Part shown: piece after piece, positions 34,886-46,100 of the stretch
How positions within the stretch are numbered: position 1 is the first letter of the stretch
Layout: the number at the start of each line of letters is the position of its first letter
NCBI GenBank assembly: GCA_964492845.1
Contig: CAZBMZ010000015.1
Location: forward strand, 70,750-134,749
DNA: 64,000 nt
Source: JADJPF01 sp964492845
GTDB taxonomy: Bacteria > Acidobacteriota > Blastocatellia > Chloracidobacteriales > JADJPF01
Reading direction: 5' to 3'
Position numbers and translations under genes: made by a program
The notes under the pieces: model-generated
Databases searched by the model: none
What the model was told of the DNA's origin: nothing
The model's input: only the letters and a program-made list of their open reading frames with translations

Positions 34886-36382
34886 ATGAAAAAACAAATT
34901 TCTCGGCCTGTTGCTTGGCTGATGTTAGCTATATTTTTAGGTGGGGCCGCTCTTTTAACTGGACTTAGTCTTTATTTTTATCATAGCTCTATTGTTATTT
35001 TTATTTCTCTTTTTTTAGGCTATCTTTTTCATGGATTAACATTTTCTATATTAATGTTAATTCTTTCATATTTAGGACTTAAACAAAGAAGTAAAAAAAC
35101 ACCAATTAATAAAAAGAAGCATACTGTAAGTGTAGCAATCCCAGTATTTAATGAAGCAGAAGTTATAATTGCTAGTGTTGATTCAATCCTTAAACAATCC
35201 TTAAAACCTTTTGAAATAATAATTATTAATGATGGTTCTACAGACGATACATTACAAAAATTAATAAATGTTTATCAACTAAAAGCTATTACGCTAGATT
35301 CTATTAGTGATATAAAAACCACTTCTATTTTTAACATTTACCAAAGTAATAAAATCAAAAATTTATTTGTTATCGATAAACAACATCAAGGCAAAGCCGA
35401 CGCACTTAATGCAGCATTAAACATTAGCCGAGGAGAAATATTTTTAACCATAGACGCAGATTCAGTTTTACATTGCAAGGCTATAGAAAAGCTAGTTCAG
35501 GCAATTGTTAATGACAAATTAGTTGTTGCTGCTGGAGGAATAGTAAAAGCTGCTAATGGGATACCTGCAAAAATCTTAGCTACTGAAGAAGGCCATTTAC
35601 CTTCTAAACTTTTACCTAAAATCCAATGGATAGAATACTCTGCTGGCTTTGTTTGGCGGTTTGGTTGGAGTTTTATCAACACTTTGCTTTTAATTTCAGG
35701 TAGTTTTGGTGCCTTTCGTACACAAGTTTTAAGAAAATGCCAAGGATTTGATACTAAATCCATTACAGAAGATTATGAAATGGTTTACCGCCTACACGCT
35801 TATCATTTAGCAAACAAAATTCCTTATAAAATGGTTACTGTTCCTGATGCTTTGTCTTATACATTAGTTCCAGAAACTTTAGTTGGGTTAATTAAACAAA
35901 GAATCCGCTGGTTCCAAGGCTTTTTACAAACTTTATTAAACTACCGTCAGCTAGTTTTAAGGCAAAACTACGGGGTATTAGGCATTTTTATGTTGCCTAT
36001 AAAATGTATTGATGCCATTAGCCCGCTTTGGTCAATTTCTATTTATTTATTTTTTGTTTACCAATTAATTTATCAAACCTTCCCTATCTCAACTACTCTA
36101 TTAATTGAGCTAGTAGCCGTAAGATGGTCAATTGATATTGTAATGCTATGGGTGTTGCTTGCCCTACATTACAGATTTGTGATTGCACCTTTAACAAAAA
36201 AAGAACGGCTTTATATTTGGCTACTCACTCCTGTTTATTTATTAGCTAATCAATTTCTTTGGTATGTCTATAGCATAGGTGCTTATTACCGCTTAATTAG
36301 AGGCATAAAACGCTGGGACAAACTAGAGCGACGAGGCTTTGAGCAACTTCAAACAAATGAAAATTCATTAGCCAAGCCCTAA
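34886..36382 (+). CDS. Membrane family-2 glycosyltransferase
   Basis: A 498-residue processive-type GT2 enzyme. Two N-terminal hydrophobic segments precede the GT-A domain. It has SVAIPVFNEAEVI, NDGSTDD, the DxD-like IDADS, the acceptor-region TEDYEMVYRL and the QRIRWFQG (QxxRW) motif; three more hydrophobic segments follow. Such proteins (chitin, poly-GlcNAc or cellulose synthase-like) extend sugar chains at the inner membrane. The sugar cannot be read. It is followed by the repeat block and the alpha-2-macroglobulin gene; no other polysaccharide genes are near. Confidence 0.85.
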   Translation: MKKQISRPVAWLMLAIFLGGAALLTGLSLYFYHSSIVIFISLFLGYLFHGLTFSILMLILSYLGLKQRSKKTPINKKKHTVSVAIPVFNEAEVIIASVDSILKQSLKPFEIIIINDGSTDDTLQKLINVYQLKAITLDSISDIKTTSIFNIYQSNKIKNLFVIDKQHQGKADALNAALNISRGEIFLTIDADSVLHCKAIEKLVQAIVNDKLVVAAGGIVKAANGIPAKILATEEGHLPSKLLPKIQWIEYSAGFVWRFGWSFINTLLLISGSFGAFRTQVLRKCQGFDTKSITEDYEMVYRLHAYHLANKIPYKMVTVPDALSYTLVPETLVGLIKQRIRWFQGFLQTLLNYRQLVLRQNYGVLGIFMLPIKCIDAISPLWSISIYLFFVYQLIYQTFPISTTLLIELVAVRWSIDIVMLWVLLALHYRFVIAPLTKKERLYIWLLTPVYLLANQFLWYVYSIGAYYRLIRGIKRWDKLERRGFEQLQTNENSLAKP

Positions 36383-36722
36383 AGGACTTGTCTAATATCA
36401 ACTGCCACTACGTGGCATAAAGGTTTAATAAATATATTCTTAAGCCCCAGAGGGGCTTTTGGTAATAGACCTGCCCTTGCTGGGCTGGTCTAAAGGACTT
36501 GTCTAATATCAAATGCCACTATGTGGCATAAAAAGTTAATGCTTATACAACCTGCAAATTTTAGGGAACCAGTTAGCATTTAACCCGTCACTAAGCCAAG
36601 CCCTTTAGACCAGCCCTGAAGGACTGGTCTAATATCAAATGCCGCGACGCGGCCGTAATGGACTTAATTACTATCTGTTATTTAAACCCCAGAGGGGCTT
36701 TTGGTAATAGACCTGCCCTTCA
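36381..36722. repeat. Block of dispersed hairpin repeats between GT2 and A2M genes
   Basis: This 405-base gap (36383-36787) holds no gene. One unit of about 41 bases occurs three times (36381-36421, 36492-36532, 36618-36653), with core ACTTGTCTAATATCAA followed by a small hairpin (GCCACTACGTGGC). A second unit of 34 bases occurs twice and is identical (36445-36478, 36687-36720). It starts with the CCCCAGAGGGG hairpin. Other stems are AGACCAG/CTGGTCT and GACCTGCC/GGCAGGTC. It looks like a nested REP-type family. Confidence 0.85.
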
Positions 36723-36787
36723 GGGCAGGTCAAAAAGGAGGCTAGCATTACATATTTTTTTATTTGTAATGCTTTCAAAAAAGAGAG

Positions 36788-39700
36788 ATGAAACTAAAAA
36801 ATAAATTTGCCCAAGTTATGTCATTTGCCATCCTATTAACTGTAATCTTATCATCTATTTACTATCTTTCATTTCCTCGAAACACTGTTGATGCTGCCAC
36901 TTTTAATGAGCTAGCAGCAATCAAAGTAGGAAATCAATTAGAATTAACAATTCCTGCCAGCGAAATTTCTTCCGCCCAAGCAAGCGCGTTGCTTATTGAA
37001 ATACTTGACCCAGATAATAAAGTAGTTGCTCGTCAATTAACTGATACAAAAGTAGAAAATACTAAAAAAGTAAAACTCTCTTTACCTGCCGACCTAAAAC
37101 AAGAAGATTTGTTTTGGTATCGCTTAAAATTTGGCCTTATTGAACGAGGAAAAACCACGTCGGATAATGCAAAGATTTACCCAATCAGCAAAATTTTTCA
37201 TTATCCAACAGTCAGATTATTAGGGCAAAAAGAGCTTATTGCAGGTGCTAATAATTCTTTGCGCCTTGTAGTTATTGATGGTCAAAGCGGTCAACCATTA
37301 AAAGGCTCAATGGAAGTTGAGCTTAACAAGTCAGAGACACAATCTTTAGAAGTAGAAACTAGTGCTAATTTAGACCAACATGGAACGGCTTCACCAACAA
37401 TAAATGCTCCTATGGAATTAGTTGGAGAAGCAAACTTAAAAATCACTGTAAAAACCTCTCTTGGTACACAAGAATTAGTTGAGAAAGTTCAAGTTGTACA
37501 AAGAGAAAACATTTTAGTTACTACAGATAAGCCAATTTATCAACCAGGTCATTTAATCCATATCCGCACTTTAGCCTTGGATCGTTTTTCTCGTAATGCT
37601 GTTAGCAATAGCCCAATAATTTTTGAAATAGAAGATGCTAAAGGAAATAAAGTTTTTAAAAAACGAGCAATAACTGATGAATTTGGTGTTGCATCTAGCG
37701 AGTTTCAACTAGCTGAAGAAGTTAATATGGGGACGTTTAAGCTACGTGCAATTCTAGGTGATGCTGAAAAACGACCAACTACCATACAGGAAAAATCTTT
37801 TGTTGTAGATCGTTATGTGCTACCTAAATTTAGAATTGAAATTAAAATGCAAGGCACTGGAAACGAACGCGAGCAGAAGAAATATTATGCACCTGGCGAA
37901 ACAGTAACAGGAAAAATTATTGCTAAATATATTTTTGGTAAGCCAATTTCACGCGGTCAATTAAAAATTAATATGTCTACTTTTGATGTTGAGACTGTAG
38001 AAATTGGTAAACAAGAAGCTGTTTTAGATCAAGCAGGTGAATATCAATTTTCAATGAGACTTCCTGAATCATTTGCTGGACGTAGCTTTGAACAAGGCGC
38101 GGCTCCAATTGCTTTTCAGGTTTCTGTAACAGATGGCGCAAATCATACAGAAGAAAAGGCAGAAAGTTTATTAGTTTCAAACAACCCTATTTTAATTACT
38201 GCTGTACCTGAAAGCGGGGAAATTGTTCCACGTCTTACAAACCGAGTTTATTTGTTAACGGCTTATCCTGATGGCAGTCCAGCCGCTACAACAATTTCTG
38301 GTAATATCAAACCTGCAAGTTTAGTTACAGGTAAAGACGGCGTTGCAACTGTAGAACTTGATGGACAAACAAGCTACTTAAACCTTACAGCTAAAGACGC
38401 AAATGGCAAGGTTGGAACAGCTAATATTGCTCTAAAAAGTCGTCAAGTTTTAGGCGATAGTCTTATGCTTCGTACACCTCAAGCCCTCTACAAAGTAGGT
38501 GAAAAGGTAGACGTTACAATTATTTCTACTCGTCCTAAAGGCTCGGTTTATTTAGATATAATTAAAGATCGTCAAACTGTTTCAACTCGTGCTTTAGAGC
38601 TTGAGAACAATCAAGCAACTACTAGTTTTGATTTAAGTGCAGACCTTTTTGGTACTTTAGAAGTTAGAGCTTATATTTTTGGTAGCAATGCAGACCCAGT
38701 TAGCGATAGACGACTAATTTTTGTTGACCCTGCGGATGATTTACAAATTGAAACAAGGCTAGCAAAAGAATCTTTTAGACCTGGTGAAGAAGCAGCAATA
38801 GAAATGACAGTAAAAGACAAATCTGGCAATCCAAAAGTTGCTGTTTTAGATCTTCAAGTAGTTGATGAAGCTGTGTTTGCATTAAGTGAGAAAAAACCAG
38901 GGCTAGAAAAAGTTTTCTTTTATCTTGAACAAGAACTCTTAAAACCACGCTATGAAATTCACTCCTTAAATGACACAGGAAATATTTTACCAGTTGGAGA
39001 GCTTAACGAAGAAGACAACATAACTCGTAAAACCTCGGCTCAAGTGCTTTTGGCAGCGGCAACAGAGGTTAATATTTACACCTTAAGAACTGAGCAAGGA
39101 CAAAATGTTTTTACTGCAAAAGCGGGAGAATATTATCCAAAATATTACCAGTCAATTAACAAACAACTACAAAAAGTAATGACAGGAATAAACAAGTATT
39201 ATCAAGAAAATAAAAGTGCTAGCTATGACTTAAAACTTGATATTCCTAAAGCTGTACAAGCTAATTATATTCAAGCAGCAGATTTAATTGACCCTTGGGG
39301 AAGAACAATAAAAATTGAAGGACAAACACAAAATAATTATGGAAATTACTATGCTGCTATTGATTGGTTAGGCGGGGTGGATGGACAGCAATTTTATTTT
39401 CAACTCTATGGCTATAAACAAAATGAAAAAGCTGTATTTCAATTTACCTTAAATAATTATTTAGATGATGGGAGAGTAAAACGCAAGAATGGACGCGGTG
39501 ATTTGATGGGAGGCGGAAGACCTGAAGCAGACGGAATGGTATTAGAAATGGCTGCACCTAAAGCAATGCTCCGTGCTAATGATGCTCTGATTCCAAGAAA
39601 AGACGACTTTCCCGCAGATAAAGAAGTTAATAAACAAACTAAAACAGAAAGTTCAAGCGGTGGTGAAGGTGGTGAAGGTGGTGGAGAAGAAACAAAAATA

Positions 39701-41836
39701 CGTTCCTATTTTCCAGAAACACTTTATGTTAATCCTCGTCTTGTAACTGATAAAACTGGTCGTGTGATGGTAAGAATCCCGCTAGCAGATTCTATAACTA
39801 CTTGGCGAATGACAATGCTAGCTTCTACTAAAAAAGGTGCTTTAGGCAGTAGCACCGCGGGAATTAAAGTTTTCCAAGATTTCTTTATTGATTTAGACCT
39901 ACCAGTTTCACTTACTCAAGATGACACGGTTTCTATTCCTGTTGCAGTCTACAATTATTTAACAGATGCTCAAACAGTTGAGTTAACTCTAAAACAAGAA
40001 GATTGGTTTACTTTGGTTGAAGACACAGCAATTAAACAAGTAAATGTAGCTGCTGGTGAAGTGACAGCTAGTAGTTTTCGCATCCAAGCAAAACGCCTTG
40101 GACAAGGGAAATTAACCGTTTCTGCACGACTTTTTAACCGTAATTCAGTAGCTAATGGAGATGCAATTGCTCGACAAATTGAAGTATTGCCAAATGGCGA
40201 ACAACAAAACATTACAATTAATGACAGGCTAGAAAACACAGCTAGCAAAGAAATTCTTATTCCAGAAATTGCTATTGCTGATGCTAGCAAGATTTTAGTT
40301 AAGTTTTACCCAGGCCCCTTAAGTCAAGTAGTTGAAGGCTTAGACAGTATGTTAAGAATGCCTGGAGGGTGTTTTGAGCAAACTTCTGCTACTACTTATC
40401 CAAATGTTTTAGTTTTGGATTATATGAAGACTACCAAGAAAATTACTCCTGAAATTCAAGTTAAGGCTGAAGGCTTTATTTCTACAGGCTATCAACGCTT
40501 GGTGACTTATGAAGTTAAGGGAGGCGGTTTTTCTTGGTTTGGTCAAGCACCTGCAAATAAGATTTTAACTTCTTTTGGGTTAATGGAATTTTTTGATATG
40601 TCTAAAGTTCATGAAGTTGATCCAAGATTAATACAGCGCACTCAAGCTTGGCTTGCTTCTCAACAACAAGCTGATGGAAGTTGGCGACCTGACACAGATT
40701 TTATTGATGAAGGTGCAACAAATAATTTCCATAATGACCAAGTAAGAATTACAGCTTATATTGCTTGGGCAATGGCTTACACTGGCTATAAAGGCGATGC
40801 AATCGCAAGAGCAAAAAGCTTTATTGATAAAAATCTAAATGGTAAAGAAGACACTTACACTTTAGCAATTTTAGCTAACTTTGCTGTAGATTCTCGTCAA
40901 GACCCTGCTTGGACTAGTCGCGTAATTAATTCATTAGTTACAAAAGTTGTAGAACAAGAAAAATCTGCTGTGTGGAAAATGGAAGGTAAAACCCCAACTT
41001 ATTCACATGGCAATATGGCAGATATTGAAACCACTGCACTAGCCGCCCAAGCCTTGATTAAATCAGGCAGTAGCCCAAATTTAGTTGTTAAAGCTCTAAA
41101 ATATTTGAACGATAAAAAAGACTCTTTTGGGAATTGGCATTCAACACAAGCAACGATTTTGTCACTTAAAGCTTTACTACTTTCACAACAAAAAGCTGGC
41201 GGTAAAGATACAACAGGCACAATTGCAGTTAGCATCAACGGACAAAAAATTAGTGATTTAGTTATCACTGAAGATAACAATGATGTAATGCAACAGCTTG
41301 ACTTAAAACCTTATACAAAGGTAGGAAGTAACAAGCTAGATTTTCAATTTGCTGGTAAAGGTTCAATGATGTATCAAGTAGTTGGACGTTACTATAAGCC
41401 TTGGCAAAGCCGTTTAGAGCCTGTTCAAACAGTAGAACCACTTTCTATAGACATTAAATATGATCGTACAAGATTAGCTAAAGAAGACATTGCAACAGCA
41501 ACTGTGACTGTACGAAATAACACAACTAAAACAGCAGAAATGATTATTGTTGATTTAGGCATTCCTCCAGGGTTTGAAGTATTTAGCGAAGATTTTCAAG
41601 AATTAATTCCACCACAAGCAAACAAGAAATTTGGAAATTTAACTAAATTTAGCGTTACAGCCAAACAAGTAATTTTATACTTAGATGGACTATCAGCTAA
41701 ACAAACCATGACATTTAACTATCGTTTGCGAGCAAAATATCCAATTAAGACTAAGACTTTTGCTTCTACAGTTTATCAATATTACAACCCTGAAGTAAAA
41801 GCCACTTCTAAGCCTGTGGAGATAGTTGCAAACTAA
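36788..41836 (+). CDS. Alpha-2-macroglobulin-like thioester protein
   Basis: A 1682-residue exported protein (signal/anchor: FAQVMSFAILLTVILSSIYY), without a lipobox. The macroglobulin MG2-like segment reads TTDKPIYQPGHLIHIR (about residue 240). The thioester is GGCFEQT with C1195, E1197 and Q1198; the terpenoid-cyclase-like helical domain follows (ASQQQADGSWRP), then the receptor-binding-like end. A roughly 200-residue insert precedes the family A2M stretch, and a Gly/Glu-rich bait-like linker (about 950-965) follows it. Bacterial A2Ms trap attacking proteases in the periplasm, often beside pbpC; none is seen here. Bait cleavage would expose the thioester. Confidence 0.9.
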   Translation: MKLKNKFAQVMSFAILLTVILSSIYYLSFPRNTVDAATFNELAAIKVGNQLELTIPASEISSAQASALLIEILDPDNKVVARQLTDTKVENTKKVKLSLPADLKQEDLFWYRLKFGLIERGKTTSDNAKIYPISKIFHYPTVRLLGQKELIAGANNSLRLVVIDGQSGQPLKGSMEVELNKSETQSLEVETSANLDQHGTASPTINAPMELVGEANLKITVKTSLGTQELVEKVQVVQRENILVTTDKPIYQPGHLIHIRTLALDRFSRNAVSNSPIIFEIEDAKGNKVFKKRAITDEFGVASSEFQLAEEVNMGTFKLRAILGDAEKRPTTIQEKSFVVDRYVLPKFRIEIKMQGTGNEREQKKYYAPGETVTGKIIAKYIFGKPISRGQLKINMSTFDVETVEIGKQEAVLDQAGEYQFSMRLPESFAGRSFEQGAAPIAFQVSVTDGANHTEEKAESLLVSNNPILITAVPESGEIVPRLTNRVYLLTAYPDGSPAATTISGNIKPASLVTGKDGVATVELDGQTSYLNLTAKDANGKVGTANIALKSRQVLGDSLMLRTPQALYKVGEKVDVTIISTRPKGSVYLDIIKDRQTVSTRALELENNQATTSFDLSADLFGTLEVRAYIFGSNADPVSDRRLIFVDPADDLQIETRLAKESFRPGEEAAIEMTVKDKSGNPKVAVLDLQVVDEAVFALSEKKPGLEKVFFYLEQELLKPRYEIHSLNDTGNILPVGELNEEDNITRKTSAQVLLAAATEVNIYTLRTEQGQNVFTAKAGEYYPKYYQSINKQLQKVMTGINKYYQENKSASYDLKLDIPKAVQANYIQAADLIDPWGRTIKIEGQTQNNYGNYYAAIDWLGGVDGQQFYFQLYGYKQNEKAVFQFTLNNYLDDGRVKRKNGRGDLMGGGRPEADGMVLEMAAPKAMLRANDALIPRKDDFPADKEVNKQTKTESSSGGEGGEGGGEETKIRSYFPETLYVNPRLVTDKTGRVMVRIPLADSITTWRMTMLASTKKGALGSSTAGIKVFQDFFIDLDLPVSLTQDDTVSIPVAVYNYLTDAQTVELTLKQEDWFTLVEDTAIKQVNVAAGEVTASSFRIQAKRLGQGKLTVSARLFNRNSVANGDAIARQIEVLPNGEQQNITINDRLENTASKEILIPEIAIADASKILVKFYPGPLSQVVEGLDSMLRMPGGCFEQTSATTYPNVLVLDYMKTTKKITPEIQVKAEGFISTGYQRLVTYEVKGGGFSWFGQAPANKILTSFGLMEFFDMSKVHEVDPRLIQRTQAWLASQQQADGSWRPDTDFIDEGATNNFHNDQVRITAYIAWAMAYTGYKGDAIARAKSFIDKNLNGKEDTYTLAILANFAVDSRQDPAWTSRVINSLVTKVVEQEKSAVWKMEGKTPTYSHGNMADIETTALAAQALIKSGSSPNLVVKALKYLNDKKDSFGNWHSTQATILSLKALLLSQQKAGGKDTTGTIAVSINGQKISDLVITEDNNDVMQQLDLKPYTKVGSNKLDFQFAGKGSMMYQVVGRYYKPWQSRLEPVQTVEPLSIDIKYDRTRLAKEDIATATVTVRNNTTKTAEMIIVDLGIPPGFEVFSEDFQELIPPQANKKFGNLTKFSVTAKQVILYLDGLSAKQTMTFNYRLRAKYPIKTKTFASTVYQYYNPEVKATSKPVEIVAN

Positions 41837-41859
41837 AAACTATAAATAAATATGCTTAA

Positions 41860-41894
41860 AATAAAAGGAGGTTATTTAACAGCCTCCTTTTATT
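41860..41894 (+). terminator. Terminator of the A2M gene
   Basis: A perfect 12-base stem (41860-41871, 41883-41894) is followed by a T-rich run, about 25 bases after the stop codon. It is a classic rho-independent terminator. Confidence 0.9.
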
Positions 41895-41970
41895 ATTTTT
41901 AGCAATCTTTATTTAACTTGATCAATTATTTTGTTGTTTATTTATGTTATATTTTGGACAAGGAGTTTGT

Positions 41971-42159
41971 ATGACACTAACAGAACTAATGCCACAACTT
42001 AAGCAATTGACTTATGAAGAAAAATTTGAAGCTATTGAGTTTTTGAGAAAAGAGTTAGGATTGCCTTCTATAGAAGAAAGCGATTTATTTTATGCAACTC
42101 ATTTTGGGGCAGCAGAAGCGGCTCAACAACTTATGGAGCTTCTTAAAGAACGATGCTAA
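41971..42159 (+). CDS. Small hypothetical protein, antitoxin-like
   Basis: A 62-residue protein starting MTLTELMPQLKQLTYEEKFE then AIEFLRKELG. Its pattern resembles small antitoxin or DUF2281-like proteins, but I cannot name a family. AAGGAG six bases before the ATG at 41971 supports this start over the longer frame at 41944. There is no obvious toxin beside it; the next gene is convergent. Confidence 0.45.
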   Translation: MTLTELMPQLKQLTYEEKFEAIEFLRKELGLPSIEESDLFYATHFGAAEAAQQLMELLKERC

Positions 42160-42190
42160 AAGAAAAGTTTAATGCCGAAACTTTAATAGG

Positions 42191-43171
42191 TTACTTTTGC
42201 TTAAAGTTACGAGTCATTTTCTTAAATTCACCAACAAACGGATCTTTAGCTTTTGCGCCTACTACACCTTGAAAAATATAGTAAGTTTTTCCTTCAAAAA
42301 GAATTGTTTGATAAATGGCTACAGGAGTGTTTGTAGAAGCATCTTCACCGCTAGCAACTATTTCATAACCGCTTAACGCGCCTACAGTGATAGGCTCATT
42401 GGTTTGAACAACAATATTTTTATTTTCTACAGTTTGACTAAGGCGGCTTTCTGCAAAAGCTTTTTGGTCAGCTAATTGCTCTTCTGCTAGGTCAGAAACA
42501 GCTTTTCCAACTATAAAAATAGGAGCATCTACAGCAACAGGAAATTGTCCATCTTTGCTATAAAGCAAGGTTGATTGTACACGTTTAGCAAATTTTAAAG
42601 GGCTGGAACTATCATCTAGGGTGAAAGTTAAGTCTGCAAATGGGTCTACAACTTTTTTGCGATCCCATTTTGCGCTAAGTATTGAATCTTTAAGAGGTGC
42701 AAGCAGGTCTTTTTCTGTTTCAACGGGAAATGATGCAACTACAAAAATAGTTTCTTGATCATCACCAAATAAAATACCTAATTTGCCAAAATCTTGACCA
42801 TAAGCTTGTTGGGAAAACTTGATAATTAGTCCAGGATAGCCATCAATTGTAGTTTTTTCAGTAGATTGAAGTATCATTCCACGAGATTTAAGATTTTCTG
42901 CTGTAAAACTTTCTGAAACTTCTTTATAGGGGCCAGGCAATTCTGTAACAATTATTGTTGCACCGCTAGAGCTTTGTTGAAAGCCTGGAAAATTTGTTGC
43001 TTCAGTAAATCCAACAGGTTTAATTAGATTAACCTTAGTTCCTTTTACTGCGGTTGGTTGTTCTGGAGCAGGGCTTTGTGTAGGAGTAGGTTCTTGAGCA
43101 AAAGCCCTATTAGTTGAAGTAAGACTAAAAAAACTAAAAACTAGAATTATACTTACTAAAATATTTTTCAT
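42191..43171 (-). CDS. Secreted protein with two PsbP/DUF1795-like halves
   Basis: A 326-residue exported protein: signal peptide to RAFAQ, then a Pro/Thr-rich linker. Two similar halves follow, each with a phrase like SGYEIVASGED or GYPGLIIKFSQQAYG and an ending about the strength of a uptake-type domain (VEVASFPVETEKD, YYIFQGVVGAKAKD). The halves are compatible with PsbP/MOG1-like folds, though this is a tentative reading. It lies one base after the kinase-AAA gene and so is co-transcribed; a link to that kinase is positional inference. Confidence 0.55.
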   Translation of the reverse strand: MKNILVSIILVFSFFSLTSTNRAFAQEPTPTQSPAPEQPTAVKGTKVNLIKPVGFTEATNFPGFQQSSSGATIIVTELPGPYKEVSESFTAENLKSRGMILQSTEKTTIDGYPGLIIKFSQQAYGQDFGKLGILFGDDQETIFVVASFPVETEKDLLAPLKDSILSAKWDRKKVVDPFADLTFTLDDSSSPLKFAKRVQSTLLYSKDGQFPVAVDAPIFIVGKAVSDLAEEQLADQKAFAESRLSQTVENKNIVVQTNEPITVGALSGYEIVASGEDASTNTPVAIYQTILFEGKTYYIFQGVVGAKAKDPFVGEFKKMTRNFKQK

Positions 43172-43172
43172 C

Positions 43173-46100
43173 CTAACTCCTAGTGTTAAAACTTAATTTA
43201 TTTTGTAGTTCATAAAGAGGTTTTTTATTTTCTAAAAATGCTTCTATATCTGTTTCAGAATCAAATTCTTTCTTTAATTTTTCTACTATTTCTATTGCTT
43301 GCGAGAGGTAAGAGGAAGTTATTTCTGAATATTCTTTGTAATGGTGGTATTTGGCAAGTCCAAACATTGCTTGCCATTGACAATCAATATGAGGGATGGT
43401 TTTAGCTAGTTCTAAGGCTTTTTCATATGTAGTTAAAGAACTGTCCCACATTTGATTTTCTTGTTCTACTTTGGCTAGATGACAAAGTATTTCACAATAA
43501 TTTAGTTTCTCTCCCCATTGAGCTAGGCTTTCACACATTGAGCGTAAATTATTGATTGTTTCTTCAGATGGATTAATTCGGGCATTTAGTAAGGCCAAAG
43601 TAGGAGCTACAATAACCTGTCCAGGCAAATCAGGAACTTCCTGCATAATTTCTAAGCTGCTAGATAGAGCTTCTTCGGCTGTAGCAACGTCAATTTCTGC
43701 ACTATAGGCTTGATGACGACCAAAAAGAAAATGCAGATAACCCTCATAATTAACCCAGCCATAAATACGAGCTAGCTTTAAGCCTGTTTGATAGTAAGAA
43801 TGAAGGTTAGATGTATTACCCTCATATTCAGCTATCCAAATAGAAAAAATTAATGCTAAACACTCTCGATAAGGGTCATAACTTTCTTGGGCTAGCTGAC
43901 GAGCGCGATTTAAGCTTGTTCGGGCTTGTCGCCAACTACCCGCAAAATGTTGTAAATAGCCTATTGAACAAAGCGAAGCACAACGCAGGGCTTCATCTTC
44001 AGCCTGTTTAGACATTTTATAAAGGTTTTCAAATAAAGTAATAGCTACTTCTAATTTTGAAATATGAGCATGACAGCCAGCAATATTGTAAATAAGACGA
44101 CGAATGGTTTCTTCATCATTTACAGTTCGAGCTAGAACTAATCCAGCCGAGCCAATTTCTATGCCTTGGTTATAATGACCATTACGATTACAGATAGTTA
44201 AAACTGCTAAATGATAAAGTGCTAGTAATGAAGCATCTTCTATTTGTGTCATCAACTCTTGCATTTTATCAAGTTCAAGCTCTGCTTCTCTAAAACGATT
44301 TAGGCGCAAAAGTGATTGGAGTCTTAATAGCTTAAGTTCGGTTAATTTATTTAAGGCATCTTTGTCGAGTTCGGCTAGATTTGAGGCTGCATCTTCTGTA
44401 TAGCGGGAAAAACGAATTACTTCATCTAACATAGAGTGTTGCCAAGCTCGTTCTGTAACAGAACATCCATGTTGAAAAGCTCTTTCCCAAGCACCTGCTA
44501 AATAGTTGTGATAAGCAAACTCTGCACCAACTCGAAACTTCTTAGTGTGTCTTAAAGAATTATAAGCCTTGGCTATATCGCTATGAAGTGCCTTGGCTTC
44601 AGCCAAAGAAATGTTGTCATAAATGCTACGTCTAATTAAGTTGTGATAAAACTTTAGTATTTTACCTTGGCTAGTGTTTTCTTCTTTTACTAACAAATAA
44701 TCAATAGCAGGGACGAGAATGTCTTTTAATTGATCAGCAGTTTTACCTGTAATAATTTCTAGTAGGTCAAAATTAATAATTTCTTCTATAGCAGAAGAAA
44801 TTTTAAGAACTTTTTGCAGTTCTAAAGGAAGTAAAGCCATTTTTTCTTGTACAATCCTAGCAATAGTATTAGGTACTTTATTTGATGTTATTGGTTCTAC
44901 TTGCCAAATATTATTTTGTAGAGAAATTTTGTTGTTAAGAACTAAAAGACTAATAAGTTGAATTAAATAAAGCGGATTTCCTTCTGTTATTTGTTGAAGA
45001 GATTCAATATCTTGTTGTTGAATGCCAATAGCTTGAAAAATATTTTCTAGAAGTAAAGAAATATTTGTTTGATCTAACTTAGCTAATTCTAAGTTCTGAT
45101 AATAAAAATAACGTTTTTGGGACTTAAACCAGTTGTTAAATAAACTTTCTCGGTTAAGTTCTTCTGCACGAACTGTGCCAATAAAAGAAAAGTTTTTTAA
45201 TTCACTATTACGTAGCAAATAGCCTAGAAATTCTAGGCTAAGAGTATCAGCCCATTGAAGATCTTCTATTATTAATATTTGAGGAGAAACTTTAGTTCTA
45301 TCGTCTAAAGTTTTTACTAAACGATCAAATAACTGCCACTTTTTTTCTTCTCTTTGCTCACGCAACATAGCAGTTGATAAATTGCTAGATTTAGCACTGC
45401 GGTCAAGTAATTTAATATTTGGAAGTAAGCTTAATAATTCCTTTAATACATGCAAAGGTTCTATTGAAGTAGGCCCAAATTCTGTAAAACCGCCAACTAA
45501 AACTGCTATTTTTTGACTTTCAGCCCATTGTTTTAACTGATTAACTAGGGTTGTTTTACCTATACCTGCTTCTCCAACAATAAAAATAGGTTGGGTAATT
45601 GAGGATGTATTAATTTCTTCTTGTAATTGAGCTAAGGCTGTTTCTTGTCCAACATATTGTTGAAAATTTATTGTATCAATAAATATTGGTAAATCACCAC
45701 TATGCACTGGGTCAGGTAAATCAAAAGATTCAAGTTCTACGGAAGATTCAGGTTGTTCTAAATGAGAAATAGAAGAGGAAATAATTTGGCTTTTTTCTGA
45801 GTCTGATCCATTTAAGTTTTCTACTGGAGAAGGAATAGTCAAAGTATCACGAGTAACTAAACTAGAAATTACTGCTGTTAGTTCCTCAACCATTGCCATA
45901 GCAGTTTGATAACGATCTTCTGGTTTTTTAGCCAAAGCTCGTAAAATAACATCATCAAACTCTATTGGAAGTCCAGGATTGCGGCTAGAAGGCAAGTCTG
46001 GAGAATCATTAATATGAGCCATCATTACTTGATAAGCTTTTGGTGCATTAAATGGAACTGTGCCTGTAAGCATTTGATAAAGAATAATGCCTAGAGTATA

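Noticed and set aside
34604..34897. Antisense open frames within catalase, A2M and similar large genes
   Set aside because: They lie inside well-supported genes in the other frame and show no family features.
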